Source: JBPBQZ01 sp050955105
Lineage (GTDB): Bacteria; Pseudomonadota; Gammaproteobacteria; Burkholderiales; Burkholderiaceae
NCBI GenBank assembly: GCA_050955105.1
Contig: JBPBQZ010000002.1
Span: forward strand, 1-64,000
Reading direction: 5' to 3'
Length of the DNA stretch: 64,000 bases
Under the pieces are notes generated by a model, which was not told the origin of the DNA, did not search any database, and saw nothing but the letters and a program-made list of their open reading frames with translations. Positions 1 through 8,142 of this stretch are shown one piece after another. The number at the start of each line of letters is the position of its first letter. Position 1 is the first letter of the stretch. Both the position numbers and the translations under genes were made by a program.

Positions 1-234
1 GAACGCTTCGTCCATCACGCTGGATGCAGTCGACGGCACGGAAAAATCGGCGGCGATGGCGTGCGCCTCGGGGAAGCGCTCGCACAGACGCCTGACGTCG
101 GGCCGTTCAAGTGACGCCTGCCTGGTATAGGTAAATGCCACGCGCGCGCCCTCGCGCAGAAAACTGTCGACCAGCGCCAGGCCGATGCCGCTGCTTCCTC
201 CAGTTATCAAGGCGCTCTTGCCTGCCAAACGCAT
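1..234 (-). CDS. SDR family oxidoreductase, N-terminal part (runs off the window)
   Basis: The minus strand opens with ATG at 234 and stays open for 78 codons to the window edge, so only the N-terminus is present. Residues 11-18 read TGGSSGIG, the nucleotide-binding glycine motif of classical short-chain dehydrogenases, preceded by the usual short hydrophobic strand (KSALI). A GAGGAGGG ribosome binding site sits just upstream at about 243-250. An in-frame GTG at 240 is too close to that site to be preferred. The gene lies 76 bases after the MetRS paralogue on the same strand and is probably the last visible member of that operon. Substrate cannot be inferred. Confidence 0.85.
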   Translation of the reverse strand, partial: MRLAGKSALITGGSSGIGLALVDSFLREGARVAFTYTRQASLERPDVRRLCERFPEAHAIAADFSVPSTASSVMDEAF

Positions 235-310
235 CGTCACACCCTCCTCGATTGAAAAACTTCGCAGCCGTCGCGGGCAAAACGTTCCGCACGCATTTCC
301 ATGCGCGACT

Positions 311-1888
311 TCATACAGCGAGCGGCGCGACGTTCACGCGCGGAAACATGGGCGCCAAGGTCTCAACCGCCTGGCCCACCGACAGACCTCCCCATTGAAA
401 GTGCCGGTCATCGGTAGCGACGCCACCCTCGGCGATTACCGACATTTCAGCCTCAAGCCCAATTGCGCTCCAAAATCTGCCAATCTTCGATGGCATGACC
501 GGCCACAGCAGCATCGAGGCAAGCCGCAGCGCCTCGAGCGCATCGTGCAGAATGGCATCGACCAAAGGCTGATTCGATGCATCGCCAGCCAGGCGAAACG
601 GCTGCGACGAATGCACGAACGCGTCGGTGGCGCGAATGATCCTCAGCGCCTCGGTAATCAGAGCCGGAAATTCGCCGCTCGCAGCCACGGTGCGCGCCGT
701 GTGCACCGCATTCATTACATCCGTCAGTGCAAAGCCGCTGTCGACGCGGCGCGCGGGAATCTTCGAATCGCAAAATTTGACGATCATGGCGACCACGCGT
801 GAACAGCAATTGCCCACCGTGTTGGCCAATGCAGAGGTATAGATGTCGTGCAGACGCGCGGCACTGAAATCGGCGTCGGCCGCTTCGTTAGGACCGGCCG
901 AGATCAAGAAAAAGCGCAGCGCATCACTGCCGTATGACTCGCGCAATGCCGTCAGCTCGGTGAGCGCGATGAAATTGCCCATGCTCTTCGACATCTTCTC
1001 GCCGTCGCGGATCCAGAAACTGTGCGCGCGAACCGCTTTCGGCAACTCGATCCAGGCGCTTGCAGGGGCCTGTCTCAGTGCCAGTAACATGGCCGGCCAG
1101 ATCACCGCATGAAACCAGACAATGTCTTTTCCTACCAGCTGCATGCTCGGTGGCCAGAAGCTCCGCAAGCTCGGCGTGTCGACGGCGGTCAGATAGTTGA
1201 GCAGCGCATCGATCCAGACATAAACAACTTGCTCGGGGTAAGCGGGAACCGCAATGCCCCATTCATTCTCGCGCGGACGCGAACAGGGAATATCGATCAA
1301 ACCTTCGCGCAAGCGCGCCAGCAACTCCTGCCGCCTCGCCATCGGCCGAACCTTCAGGCGATCGCTTTCGATCAGTTCGCGTATCTGCGATTCGTAAGCC
1401 GATAACTTGAAATACAGACACGATTCTTTCCGGCGGACCAGGGGCCGACGACTAACCACGGAACAGAAATCAGCCTGCTTTGCCTTCGTTTCTGAAACAT
1501 ATTCCTCTTGCCCGGCGTCGTACCACCCTTCGTAGGTACCGACATAGACATCACCCGATTCAATCAGTTGCTGCATTCGCAGCGTTACTTCGGCAACGTG
1601 GCGGGGTTCGCTGGTGCGAATAAAATCGCTGACCTGCACGTCGAATTGGCGGAACGCATCAGCGAACACCGCGGCCTTGCCCAGCACCCATGCGCTAGTC
1701 GCCAAGCCCTTGGCCTTCGCCGCATCGACGACCTTGACCGCGTGCTCGTCGGTGCCCGTCAGCAGGAAGGTATCGTGACCGCTCAAACGCGAAAACCGCG
1801 CAAGCACATCGGCGCTGACGTTCGTATAAATGTGGCCAATATGCGGATCGTCGTTTACGTAATAGATTGGTGTCGTGATGTACGCCAT
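311..1888 (-). CDS. Second methionyl-tRNA synthetase (MetRS type without zinc knuckle)
   Basis: Class I aminoacyl-tRNA synthetase of the MetRS family, expected to charge tRNA-Met in the cytoplasm. The N-terminal strand TTPIYYVND runs into the HIGH signature (about residues 16-19), and GEKMSKSMGN supplies the KMSKS loop near residue 300. The connective insert (about 115-145) has EGWYDAGQEEY where zinc-binding MetRS enzymes carry cysteine pairs, so no zinc knuckle is present. There is no C-terminal Arc1p-like tRNA-binding domain. The length of about 525 residues fits the Bacillus/alphaproteobacterial-type short enzyme rather than the E. coli-type housekeeping MetRS expected in this lineage. A longer frame begins at 1915, but family alignment favours the ATG at 1888. 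It lies downstream of three metabolic genes, which is unusual for a synthetase. Confidence 0.9.
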   Translation of the reverse strand: MAYITTPIYYVNDDPHIGHIYTNVSADVLARFSRLSGHDTFLLTGTDEHAVKVVDAAKAKGLATSAWVLGKAAVFADAFRQFDVQVSDFIRTSEPRHVAEVTLRMQQLIESGDVYVGTYEGWYDAGQEEYVSETKAKQADFCSVVSRRPLVRRKESCLYFKLSAYESQIRELIESDRLKVRPMARRQELLARLREGLIDIPCSRPRENEWGIAVPAYPEQVVYVWIDALLNYLTAVDTPSLRSFWPPSMQLVGKDIVWFHAVIWPAMLLALRQAPASAWIELPKAVRAHSFWIRDGEKMSKSMGNFIALTELTALRESYGSDALRFFLISAGPNEAADADFSAARLHDIYTSALANTVGNCCSRVVAMIVKFCDSKIPARRVDSGFALTDVMNAVHTARTVAASGEFPALITEALRIIRATDAFVHSSQPFRLAGDASNQPLVDAILHDALEALRLASMLLWPVMPSKIGRFWSAIGLEAEMSVIAEGGVATDDRHFQWGGLSVGQAVETLAPMFPRVNVAPLAV

Positions 1889-2009
1889 GCTCTCTTCATT
1901 AAAAGGTCCCGCCATCTTCTTCCGACGATGAAGTTCCGCGGAATCAAAGTGCTTGATCGCGTTTTACAATCGTTCAGCAAGATGGCTTCGTCTGAGGGTA
2001 ACGATCCGC

Positions 2010-3095
2010 TCACGAGAATACATTCGTCATGCTAACTACTATCTTGCCGAAATGTTTGTTGGATTCCATCAGCATCTGCGCCTGGGCAAGCTGTTCAAAA
2101 GGGAATATCGCATGCACTACCGGCTTGAGCGCATGGAACTTGGATGTTTCCACCCAGCGACGCAAAAATCTCGCGTTGACCGCGCGCTTTTCCGCTAATG
2201 GCTTCATGCGAAGCGTAAGCGGCAGCAACTGGATACGCTTGTTGATCAACGGCACCAGATCGACCTCGCTGATATGCCCGTCCATCACACCGGCCAGGAC
2301 AAGGCGACCGCCGCGCTTCAGCACGTCGATGTTACCGTTGAGATAAGCGCCTCCCATGAAATCGACAACCACGTCGACGTCCATGGGCGCTACGCCCGTC
2401 GCATTGCGCACGCAGGGAGCGAAGTCCCTTCCCGCACCTGCGATCACGTGCTGCGCGCCGAGCGTGGAAAGTGCCGCCACCTTGCTCGGCGTCGACGTGG
2501 TGGCCACCATGACGGCGCCCAGTTCGCACCCCATCTTGACCAACATGGTGCCGATGCCGCTGCTCGCCGCATGCACGAGCACCACCTGTCCGGCGCTTAC
2601 ACCGCCCAACCCGTTCAGTGCTTCGTCGGCCGTAAGGGCCGCTTCCGGCCAGGCGGCAGCCTCCTCGAAGGTCCACGTTTGGGGAATCGGCATCGCCATC
2701 TTGCTATCGAGGATGCAGTATTCGGAGAAGCCGCCGCCGCTCACCACCCCGCACACCTTGTCTCCACATCGGTATTCACCGGCATAAGCGGCTGCGCGAC
2801 CTGTCCGATTGCCGCTGACATCCCCGTCGACGCCGTCACGCAGCGCATCTTCATGGCTATTGACGTCGCTACCCACTGCAACCACTTCGCCGGCAATTTC
2901 AATCCCCGGCACGTCGGTTTCCCCAGGTGGCGGCGCATATTTCCCATATCGCTGGAGTACATCAGCGCGATTCAAGGCCGCCGCGGAGACTTTCACCAAT
3001 AAGTCCTGCGAACCCAATTCAGGCAGAACATGCCGTTTAAACGCGATGCCCGCGTCAGCTACTTCGTAGACCGCCGAGCGTGTCATCTGACTCAT
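2010..3095 (-). CDS. Zinc-free MDR quinone oxidoreductase (PIG3-like)
   Basis: NAD(P)H:quinone oxidoreductase-type member of the medium-chain dehydrogenase superfamily, 361 residues. It has the GroES-like N-terminal half (ALNRADVLQRYGKY, VPGIEIAGEVVAVG) and a Rossmann half beginning VLVHAASSGIGTMLVK. No zinc-binding cysteine cluster is visible, consistent with the QOR/PIG3 branch. A loop insert of roughly 25 residues (around 80-108, rich in G, D and R) between the IAGEV strand and GDKVCGVVSGGG is longer than usual. An AGGAAGG site precedes the ATG. The gene starts 24 bases after the CitE-like gene and is probably co-transcribed with it. It likely reduces an enone or quinone substrate that I cannot name. 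Confidence 0.88.
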   Translation of the reverse strand: MSQMTRSAVYEVADAGIAFKRHVLPELGSQDLLVKVSAAALNRADVLQRYGKYAPPPGETDVPGIEIAGEVVAVGSDVNSHEDALRDGVDGDVSGNRTGRAAAYAGEYRCGDKVCGVVSGGGFSEYCILDSKMAMPIPQTWTFEEAAAWPEAALTADEALNGLGGVSAGQVVLVHAASSGIGTMLVKMGCELGAVMVATTSTPSKVAALSTLGAQHVIAGAGRDFAPCVRNATGVAPMDVDVVVDFMGGAYLNGNIDVLKRGGRLVLAGVMDGHISEVDLVPLINKRIQLLPLTLRMKPLAEKRAVNARFLRRWVETSKFHALKPVVHAIFPFEQLAQAQMLMESNKHFGKIVVSMTNVFS

Positions 3096-3119
3096 ATCAA
3101 TCCTTCCTCTAGTTGTGCA

Positions 3120-3986
3120 CTAGCGAAATTTCTCACCAGCGCTACGCTCAGCGTGGGCGGCTGCCAGCACGCTGCGCGCTTGTTCGATAATCGGCGCGCC
3201 CACCATCTGGCCGTCGACCTTACATATATTTCCACCGCTCGCAGACGCCGCTTCGACGATTCTTCGTGCGCGCTCGATGGCCGCCGCGGAGTAGGAAAAG
3301 GCTTCATTGATGGTGGCGAGTTGCGACGGGTGAATCACGCAACGTCCGTTGAATCCGAGCTTGCGCACCTTGAGGCAATCTTCGTGTAGACCATCGATAT
3401 CGGGAATGTCGAAGAACGGCGTGTCGATCGCGCGAATACCGTAAAGACGCGCGGCCAGCACGATGTCCGAACGCGGGATCAACAAGGTATCCCAACAGAT
3501 TTCCGCGCCCAGACTACGCGTGTAATCGGCCGCCCCGAACATCAAGGCCGCAACGCGCGGCACTGTGGCGGCGATTTGCTTGACGTTGCAAATCCCGGCA
3601 ACGGTTTCAATCAGCGCGATCAATTCAATTTTGGCGGCAAAACTGTCCAGCATCCATCTGACCGCGGCAATATCTTGCGCCGACTCCACTTTGGGAATCA
3701 CGATGAACTCCGGTACCCGCGCGCATTGGCGAATAGCCAGCAGATCATCCTGAATATGCTCGGTATCCGATGCATTGATTCTGACCGCCAAGCGTGTACC
3801 GGCCGACGCAGGAGCGCTCAGATACGAGCGAAGCATCTCGCGAGCGTCGCGTTTTCGTTCTTCCGCGACGGAATCCTCCAGATCGAGCAGACAGATGTCG
3901 GCCCCTGAATCGAGCACGCGCTCGAAACGCTCGATTTGCAATGCGGGAGTAAACAGAATGGATCTCATAGGCCATTGACTTAACAC
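3120..3986 (-). CDS. HpcH/HpaI aldolase / CitE-like acyl-CoA lyase
   Basis: CitE-fold (beta/alpha)8 lyase of 288 residues that cleaves or forms 3-hydroxyacyl-CoA C-C bonds with Mg2+. Family motifs are in order: RSILFTPAL near the start, DLEDSVAEE (metal site), RINASDT, IPKVES, ALIET, the GAADYTRSLGAE loop and CVIHPSQL close to the C-terminus. Malyl-CoA, citramalyl-CoA and citrate lyase beta proteins all share these, so substrate is open. Its upstream neighbour resembles itaconyl- or mesaconyl-CoA hydratases, making (S)-citramalyl-CoA lyase (Ccl-like) the most attractive guess. A GTG start at 3986 is chosen because GGAGAAG lies 8-9 bases upstream; the ATG at 3968 has no such site. Confidence 0.87.
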   Translation of the reverse strand: MLSQWPMRSILFTPALQIERFERVLDSGADICLLDLEDSVAEERKRDAREMLRSYLSAPASAGTRLAVRINASDTEHIQDDLLAIRQCARVPEFIVIPKVESAQDIAAVRWMLDSFAAKIELIALIETVAGICNVKQIAATVPRVAALMFGAADYTRSLGAEICWDTLLIPRSDIVLAARLYGIRAIDTPFFDIPDIDGLHEDCLKVRKLGFNGRCVIHPSQLATINEAFSYSAAAIERARRIVEAASASGGNICKVDGQMVGAPIIEQARSVLAAAHAERSAGEKFR

Positions 3987-4098
3987 GGTAGGTACTTCTC
4001 CAAAAGCATGCTTGCCGAAAATAGGATGAGTGGATAGTGCGGAGAGCCTACTAATCGATGCGCTGAGATGGCGTGTCGCAGAAGCGTGGCGCCGAGCG

Positions 4099-4956
4099 CT
4101 ATGCCGTCGACAGATCGACGCGCATTTTTATCGAGCGATTGCCGTCTTCGGCCCAGGCCATGACGCCCTCACCACTCGGTGCCGCGGCCGCTTTCAATAG
4201 CAGCGGCTCGTCCAGTAGTGCGGGCGCTATTGCCTGAACCTTTACCGCGCGCAGCGGCGCGGTCGCGTCGGGCGTAGCCCCACTGGCCAAGGCATGCTGT
4301 ACCAGCAATTGCGCGATCAGCGGTCCGTGTATGACCAGGGCGCGATAGCCCTCGACTTGCCGCGTATAGGCAAGGTCGTAGTGGATGCGGTGACTCACGC
4401 CCAGCAGCGCCGAATATTGGAACAGCGTGATCTCGTCTGGCCGGATCTCGCGGCTGATTACCCCGGCCTGCGCGCGCCATGGCGCCTGAGCTTCCCGGGC
4501 GCGCTCCTGGGCGCGCGCGCCCGGACGCCGGTAGACCCCCGTCCGTCGCTCGGTCACGACTATGCGCTCGCCTTGCAAAACTTCGAGCGTCTGCGGTACG
4601 AAGGCCAGTTCTCCTGAACGGCCGCTCTTGAGCCTGGCGGGCTCGGTGCTGCGCCGAAACGTCAGACTCGATGCGGGATCTGGCGGTTCGCCGAGGGAGA
4701 TTTCCGAACCCGCCCACAGCCTTTGTGTGAAGTCCGCGGGAACGCCATCCGGTCGTGCCTGCGGATGGCCGTCCAGCGCCAGCCTGGCGCCGACGGGCGT
4801 CTCGTGCGTGAAAAGCCAATGCCAGGTTGGGAAAAACTGCGGCGTGGCCGAGGGTGCCGCCGACTGGCTGGCATCGCCGAAAAGGCCGTGGACAATGGAT
4901 GCAAATCGCTGAAAACGCGCGGGGCCGATATCGCGCACCCACTCCTCGACGGCCAT
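4099..4956 (-). CDS. Hotdog-fold (FAS1-like/HTD2) CoA-thioester hydratase
   Basis: A 285-residue two-domain hotdog dehydratase/hydratase related to mesaconyl-C4-CoA and itaconyl-CoA hydratases. The C-terminal half carries the diagnostic stretch SHRIHYDLAYTR followed by EGYRALVIHGPL, which in this family positions the catalytic Asp/His. The N-terminal half (FFPTWHWLFTHETP, GSEISLGEPP) matches the FAS1-like dehydratase fold. The ATG at 4956 is preferred: GGGAG lies 8 bases upstream, whereas the GTG at 4965 overlaps it. It appears to be the first gene of a minus-strand operon with a CitE-like lyase, quinone reductase, MetRS and SDR. Hydration followed by lyase cleavage would convert a C5 unsaturated diacid-CoA to acetyl-CoA plus a 2-oxoacid; this is inference. 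Confidence 0.85.
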   Translation of the reverse strand: MAVEEWVRDIGPARFQRFASIVHGLFGDASQSAAPSATPQFFPTWHWLFTHETPVGARLALDGHPQARPDGVPADFTQRLWAGSEISLGEPPDPASSLTFRRSTEPARLKSGRSGELAFVPQTLEVLQGERIVVTERRTGVYRRPGARAQERAREAQAPWRAQAGVISREIRPDEITLFQYSALLGVSHRIHYDLAYTRQVEGYRALVIHGPLIAQLLVQHALASGATPDATAPLRAVKVQAIAPALLDEPLLLKAAAAPSGEGVMAWAEDGNRSIKMRVDLSTA

Positions 4957-4997
4957 ACGGTTCACTCCCTCGATTAAAACGACGGCGCCATATTGGC

Positions 4998-5015
4998 CGA
5001 CACAACTTCGTGTCG
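4998..5015. promoter_or_regulatory. Dyad-symmetric candidate operator upstream of the hydratase-lyase operon
   Basis: CGACAC and GTGTCG form perfect 6-bp arms separated by 6 bases, about 40 bases upstream of the first gene of the minus-strand operon and within the 126-base gap before the permease gene. The geometry fits a dimeric repressor such as TetR, GntR or IclR. No regulator gene is next to it, so assignment is inference. Confidence 0.4.
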
Positions 5016-5082
5016 TGAACTACGTATGGTTTCCTGCATGTAACAATAGTTTGACTAGCGACTGATGAAGTGTCGCGCGGAT

Positions 5083-6147
5083 TCAGTGAACCCAGTCCAC
5101 CCAGAGCACCGTGAGGATGGTCATCAAGGCCGGACCGATGAACAATCCCAGCAGGCCGAAGGTCTCCGCTCCACCGAGGATGCCGAACAACACCAGCAGG
5201 AACGGCAGACGCGTGGAGCCGCTGATAAGCGCCGGCCGCACGAAGTGTTCGGCAACCAGCACGACGATGAAACCGAATATCGTCAGGCAGACCGCGGCAA
5301 TGGTCGAGCCCTGTGCCAGCAGCCACAATGCGGAACCGATGAAGACCAGCGGCGCGCAAAACGGCAGCATGGCAGCGAGCGCCGTCAGCATGCCGAGCAA
5401 GGCGGCATGCGGCACGCCGGCGATCAGGTAAGCAATGCCCAGCAACGCGCCCTCGCCCAACCCCACCACCACCAGGCCCGTTACCGTGCTGCGCACCGAG
5501 ATTGCCATCCGCCGCGCGAGCGATGCGCCATTTGCGCCGAATGCACGACGCGCCGCGGCGTTCAATTGCTCGCCGAGTCTGGACCCCGCGCGAAATAGGA
5601 AGAACAGGCTCACCAGCATGAAGCCGAAGATCACCAGGCTATGCGCCAATCGACCACCGAAGCGACGCCCCATCGCAAATGCCGAAGCGCTGTGCAGGCC
5701 TTTCAGCGCCGGCGAACCGCGCAATGGCGCCGCCAGGTAGTTTTGCCACCAAGCCGAGATCTGCGCACCGCCCGGTAGGTGATTGACTAGATCGGGCATC
5801 GGAATGCCGTCGGTAAAGGCACTTTGAACCCATTGCATGAAGTCGTGCGCCTCACGGCCCGCCTCAGCGGCAACCAGCACGAACGGCACCACGAAGACAA
5901 TGCCTATGAGCACCGTCAGCAAGGCCGCGAGGCTGGTCGGCCGCTGACGAAACCAGCGCTTGCGCTCGAGCCATTCCAGCGTCGGCCACAGTGCGATGCC
6001 GATCACCAATGCCCAGATCACCGCAGGAATGAAGTCGCGCACCGTCCATAACGCCAAAGCAACGAGCAGCGCGTACAAGGCGGCGGATGCAGATTTTTGC
6101 AGGCGTTGCGTGCGTAGTTCAGCGGCGTTCGGATTTTCTGGAGTCAT
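5083..6147 (-). CDS. AI-2E family (UPF0118) membrane permease
   Basis: A 354-residue inner-membrane protein of the AI-2E/YdiK exporter family. It has several hydrophobic segments, two near the N-terminus (around 24-56), one at about 70-95 and a cluster from about 165 to the end, with the family's long hydrophilic loop (about 95-160) between them. The C-terminal signature is present: GLGEGALLGIAYLIAGVP, an LPFCAPLVF segment and FGLLGLFIGPALM. The substrate is unknown; named members export autoinducer-2, Na+/H+ or small metabolites. No convincing ribosome site is seen before the ATG. A second, distinct family member lies at 19126-20166. Confidence 0.9.
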   Translation of the reverse strand: MTPENPNAAELRTQRLQKSASAALYALLVALALWTVRDFIPAVIWALVIGIALWPTLEWLERKRWFRQRPTSLAALLTVLIGIVFVVPFVLVAAEAGREAHDFMQWVQSAFTDGIPMPDLVNHLPGGAQISAWWQNYLAAPLRGSPALKGLHSASAFAMGRRFGGRLAHSLVIFGFMLVSLFFLFRAGSRLGEQLNAAARRAFGANGASLARRMAISVRSTVTGLVVVGLGEGALLGIAYLIAGVPHAALLGMLTALAAMLPFCAPLVFIGSALWLLAQGSTIAAVCLTIFGFIVVLVAEHFVRPALISGSTRLPFLLVLFGILGGAETFGLLGLFIGPALMTILTVLWVDWVH

Positions 6148-6400
6148 TGAAGATCAAGTGATGCAGGGTCTTCGGCGGCCCTGCGCGTCGGCGATACGCG
6201 GGCCGGCAAATCTTCCTGCCTGATTCGAAGGGTCAGCAACGACTGTATCAAAAATGCCGTATGCGCATACGGCAGCGAACATGGGGAAGTAACGGGCGGT
6301 GCCGAACAAACATGTCGCTCTCGGGAATGGCCGTTGCTGGAACCAGCGCAACTGCCGCGACATCGTCGCCGCCCGCTCACACCAATCAGGAGAGAAGGTC

Positions 6401-6820
6401 ATGCAGGCTCTAGTCTACGAAGGCCCACGCAAGGTCACTGTGAAGGAAATGCCTGACGCCAAAATCGAACGCGCCACCGACGTGCTCGTTAAAATTACCA
6501 CCACCAATATCTGCGGCTCAGATCTGCATATGTATGAGGGCCGCACGAATATGGAGACGGGCCGCATTCTCGGTCACGAGAATCTGGGCGTCGTCGTGGA
6601 AGTGGGCGCAGGCGTACAGCGCATCAAGGTGGGCGACCGCGTATGTCTGCCCTTCAATATCGGCTGCGGCTTTTGCAAGAATTGCGAGAAGGGCCTGACC
6701 GGCTTCTGTCTCACCGCCAACCCTGGCATGGCTGTGTTGGAGAAGGCTGCCGAGGGATACGCGCATTTCGATGCACGCGATGACGGCTGGACCAAGGTTG
6801 TCTTGAAAACAGCGGCTTAA
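6401..6820 (+). pseudogene. Internally deleted glutathione-independent formaldehyde dehydrogenase (FdhA-like)
   Basis: The first 108 or so residues are a clear zinc-dependent MDR N-terminus of the FdhA type: MQALVYEGPRKVTVKE, NICGSDLHMYEGRT, GHENLGVVVEVG, and the structural-zinc region CGFCKNCEKGLTGFC. After LTANPGMA the protein jumps straight to a tail ending FDARDDGWTKVVLK, which belongs at the very C-terminus of the same family. About 240-250 residues, including the whole NAD-binding Rossmann domain, are missing, yet the frame is intact (139 codons instead of about 390). The ATG at 6401 has a good AGGAGAG site. It cannot be an active dehydrogenase. I treat it as a deletion pseudogene, though a stable zinc-binding remnant could still be made. 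Confidence 0.8.
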
Positions 6821-6927
6821 TCCACGCAGGCTGCTATCGCGGCGGCGGCTGCGTTGGCCATCGCCGCGACCGCTTGCCCATTTGTGATCGACTATCCACT
6901 GCGCCAACAGCCCAGCTTGCCCGCACG

Positions 6928-8064
6928 CTAGGGCGCCACGAGCTTGATCATCTGTCCATGGCGCAGCGCCACGAAGGCATCGTCGGGCAAGCCAGCCGCC
7001 CGCGTAGCTTGCAGCAGCAGGCGCGGCGGTTCGTCCAGCGGCTCATCGCCGAGCTCGAAGGTGCCCCAGTGGATGCCGACGGCCTTCTTCGCATGCACGT
7101 CCTTGAATATCTGCACCGCCTCGGCGGGATCGACGTGCTGGCCGTGCATGAACCAACGCGGCGCGTAAGCGCCGATGGGAATCAGCGCAAGATCGAAGCC
7201 GCCGAACTTTGCACCGATGTCCTTGAAGTCTGGCGAATAACCCGTGTCACCAGCAAAGTAGAACGAAAACGGATGCGCCGCCTGCACGGGTGTCTTGATA
7301 ACCCAGCCACCCCACAGCGTTTCCGCGCGATCAGTCAGACTGCGAGCCGACCAGTGCTGGGCGGGCACGAACCAGATATCGAGCCCCGCGGCATGCGTCT
7401 CATCGCCCCAATCGAGTTCCCGCACATTGGTGATGCCCTTGCCATTCATCCATTTCTGGATGCCGAGTGGCACGAGAAACAGCGGCGGGCCGCCCGCTTG
7501 CCGGTTCAGCGCCTCGACACTCGCTGTATCGAGATGATCGTAGTGATTATGAGATATCACGACGATATCGATGTGCGGCAGTTCGTCGACTGTCAGTCCA
7601 GGCGGCACCTTGCGTTTCGGGCCCACGAATGAGAATGGCGAGGCCCGCTCGGAAAACACCGGATCAGCCAGAATGTTGACGCCGTTCAACTGGAGCAATG
7701 CGCTGGCGTGGCCGATCCAGGTAAGCGTATCGACTGAGCGATTCGCCTTCAGCCATGCCACGTCCACATGATCCACCGGGAAGTGATAACCATTCGCGGG
7801 CGGTTTGGGCAAGCCGTGCGTCAGCCGCTCCCAACGCCACTTCAGCATCGATTCTCGCGGCAATTGGCCGTAGTTGTTCTGGTAGCCGTCTGCGGTGTGA
7901 CGAGCGTGATGCATGGGTACAGCGTCCGAGGTGGGCGTTTCCTCTGTATTTTGAGATTCCGCGGATGTGGCTAACACGGGTGGCAGCAGCGCGCCAAGCA
8001 GGACAAACGCCACGCATGCGCGGCGCGCGCGCGTGGCATGACACTTCAAACGCAAACGTTTCAT
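6928..8064 (-). CDS. Exported metallo-beta-lactamase-fold hydrolase (NAPE-PLD/RomA-like)
   Basis: A 378-residue protein with a basic, hydrophobic N-terminus (about residues 1-32, ending near VLATSA) that looks like a signal peptide, so it probably acts in the periplasm or is membrane-anchored. The metal-binding signature SHNHYDHLD (HxHxDH) is near residue 170. Later ligands appear as FAGDTGYSPDF and GIHWGTFELGDEP. This arrangement is typical of the N-acyl-phosphatidylethanolamine phospholipase D-like branch. The natural substrate in bacteria is unknown; phospholipid turnover or quenching of lipid signals are possibilities. The gene stands alone. Confidence 0.85.
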   Translation of the reverse strand: MKRLRLKCHATRARRACVAFVLLGALLPPVLATSAESQNTEETPTSDAVPMHHARHTADGYQNNYGQLPRESMLKWRWERLTHGLPKPPANGYHFPVDHVDVAWLKANRSVDTLTWIGHASALLQLNGVNILADPVFSERASPFSFVGPKRKVPPGLTVDELPHIDIVVISHNHYDHLDTASVEALNRQAGGPPLFLVPLGIQKWMNGKGITNVRELDWGDETHAAGLDIWFVPAQHWSARSLTDRAETLWGGWVIKTPVQAAHPFSFYFAGDTGYSPDFKDIGAKFGGFDLALIPIGAYAPRWFMHGQHVDPAEAVQIFKDVHAKKAVGIHWGTFELGDEPLDEPPRLLLQATRAAGLPDDAFVALRHGQMIKLVAP

Positions 8065-8142
8065 GAATATCGGTGGCCGGAAGACGGTCCACCTAGCTTA
8101 ACGCCAACCGTGATTACGCGATGGCGGACACCGCTGCCCATC

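Noticed and set aside
4169..5359. 396-codon frame overlapping the hotdog hydratase on the same strand
   Set aside because: Arg-rich alternative frame of the hydratase and part of the permease; no domain.
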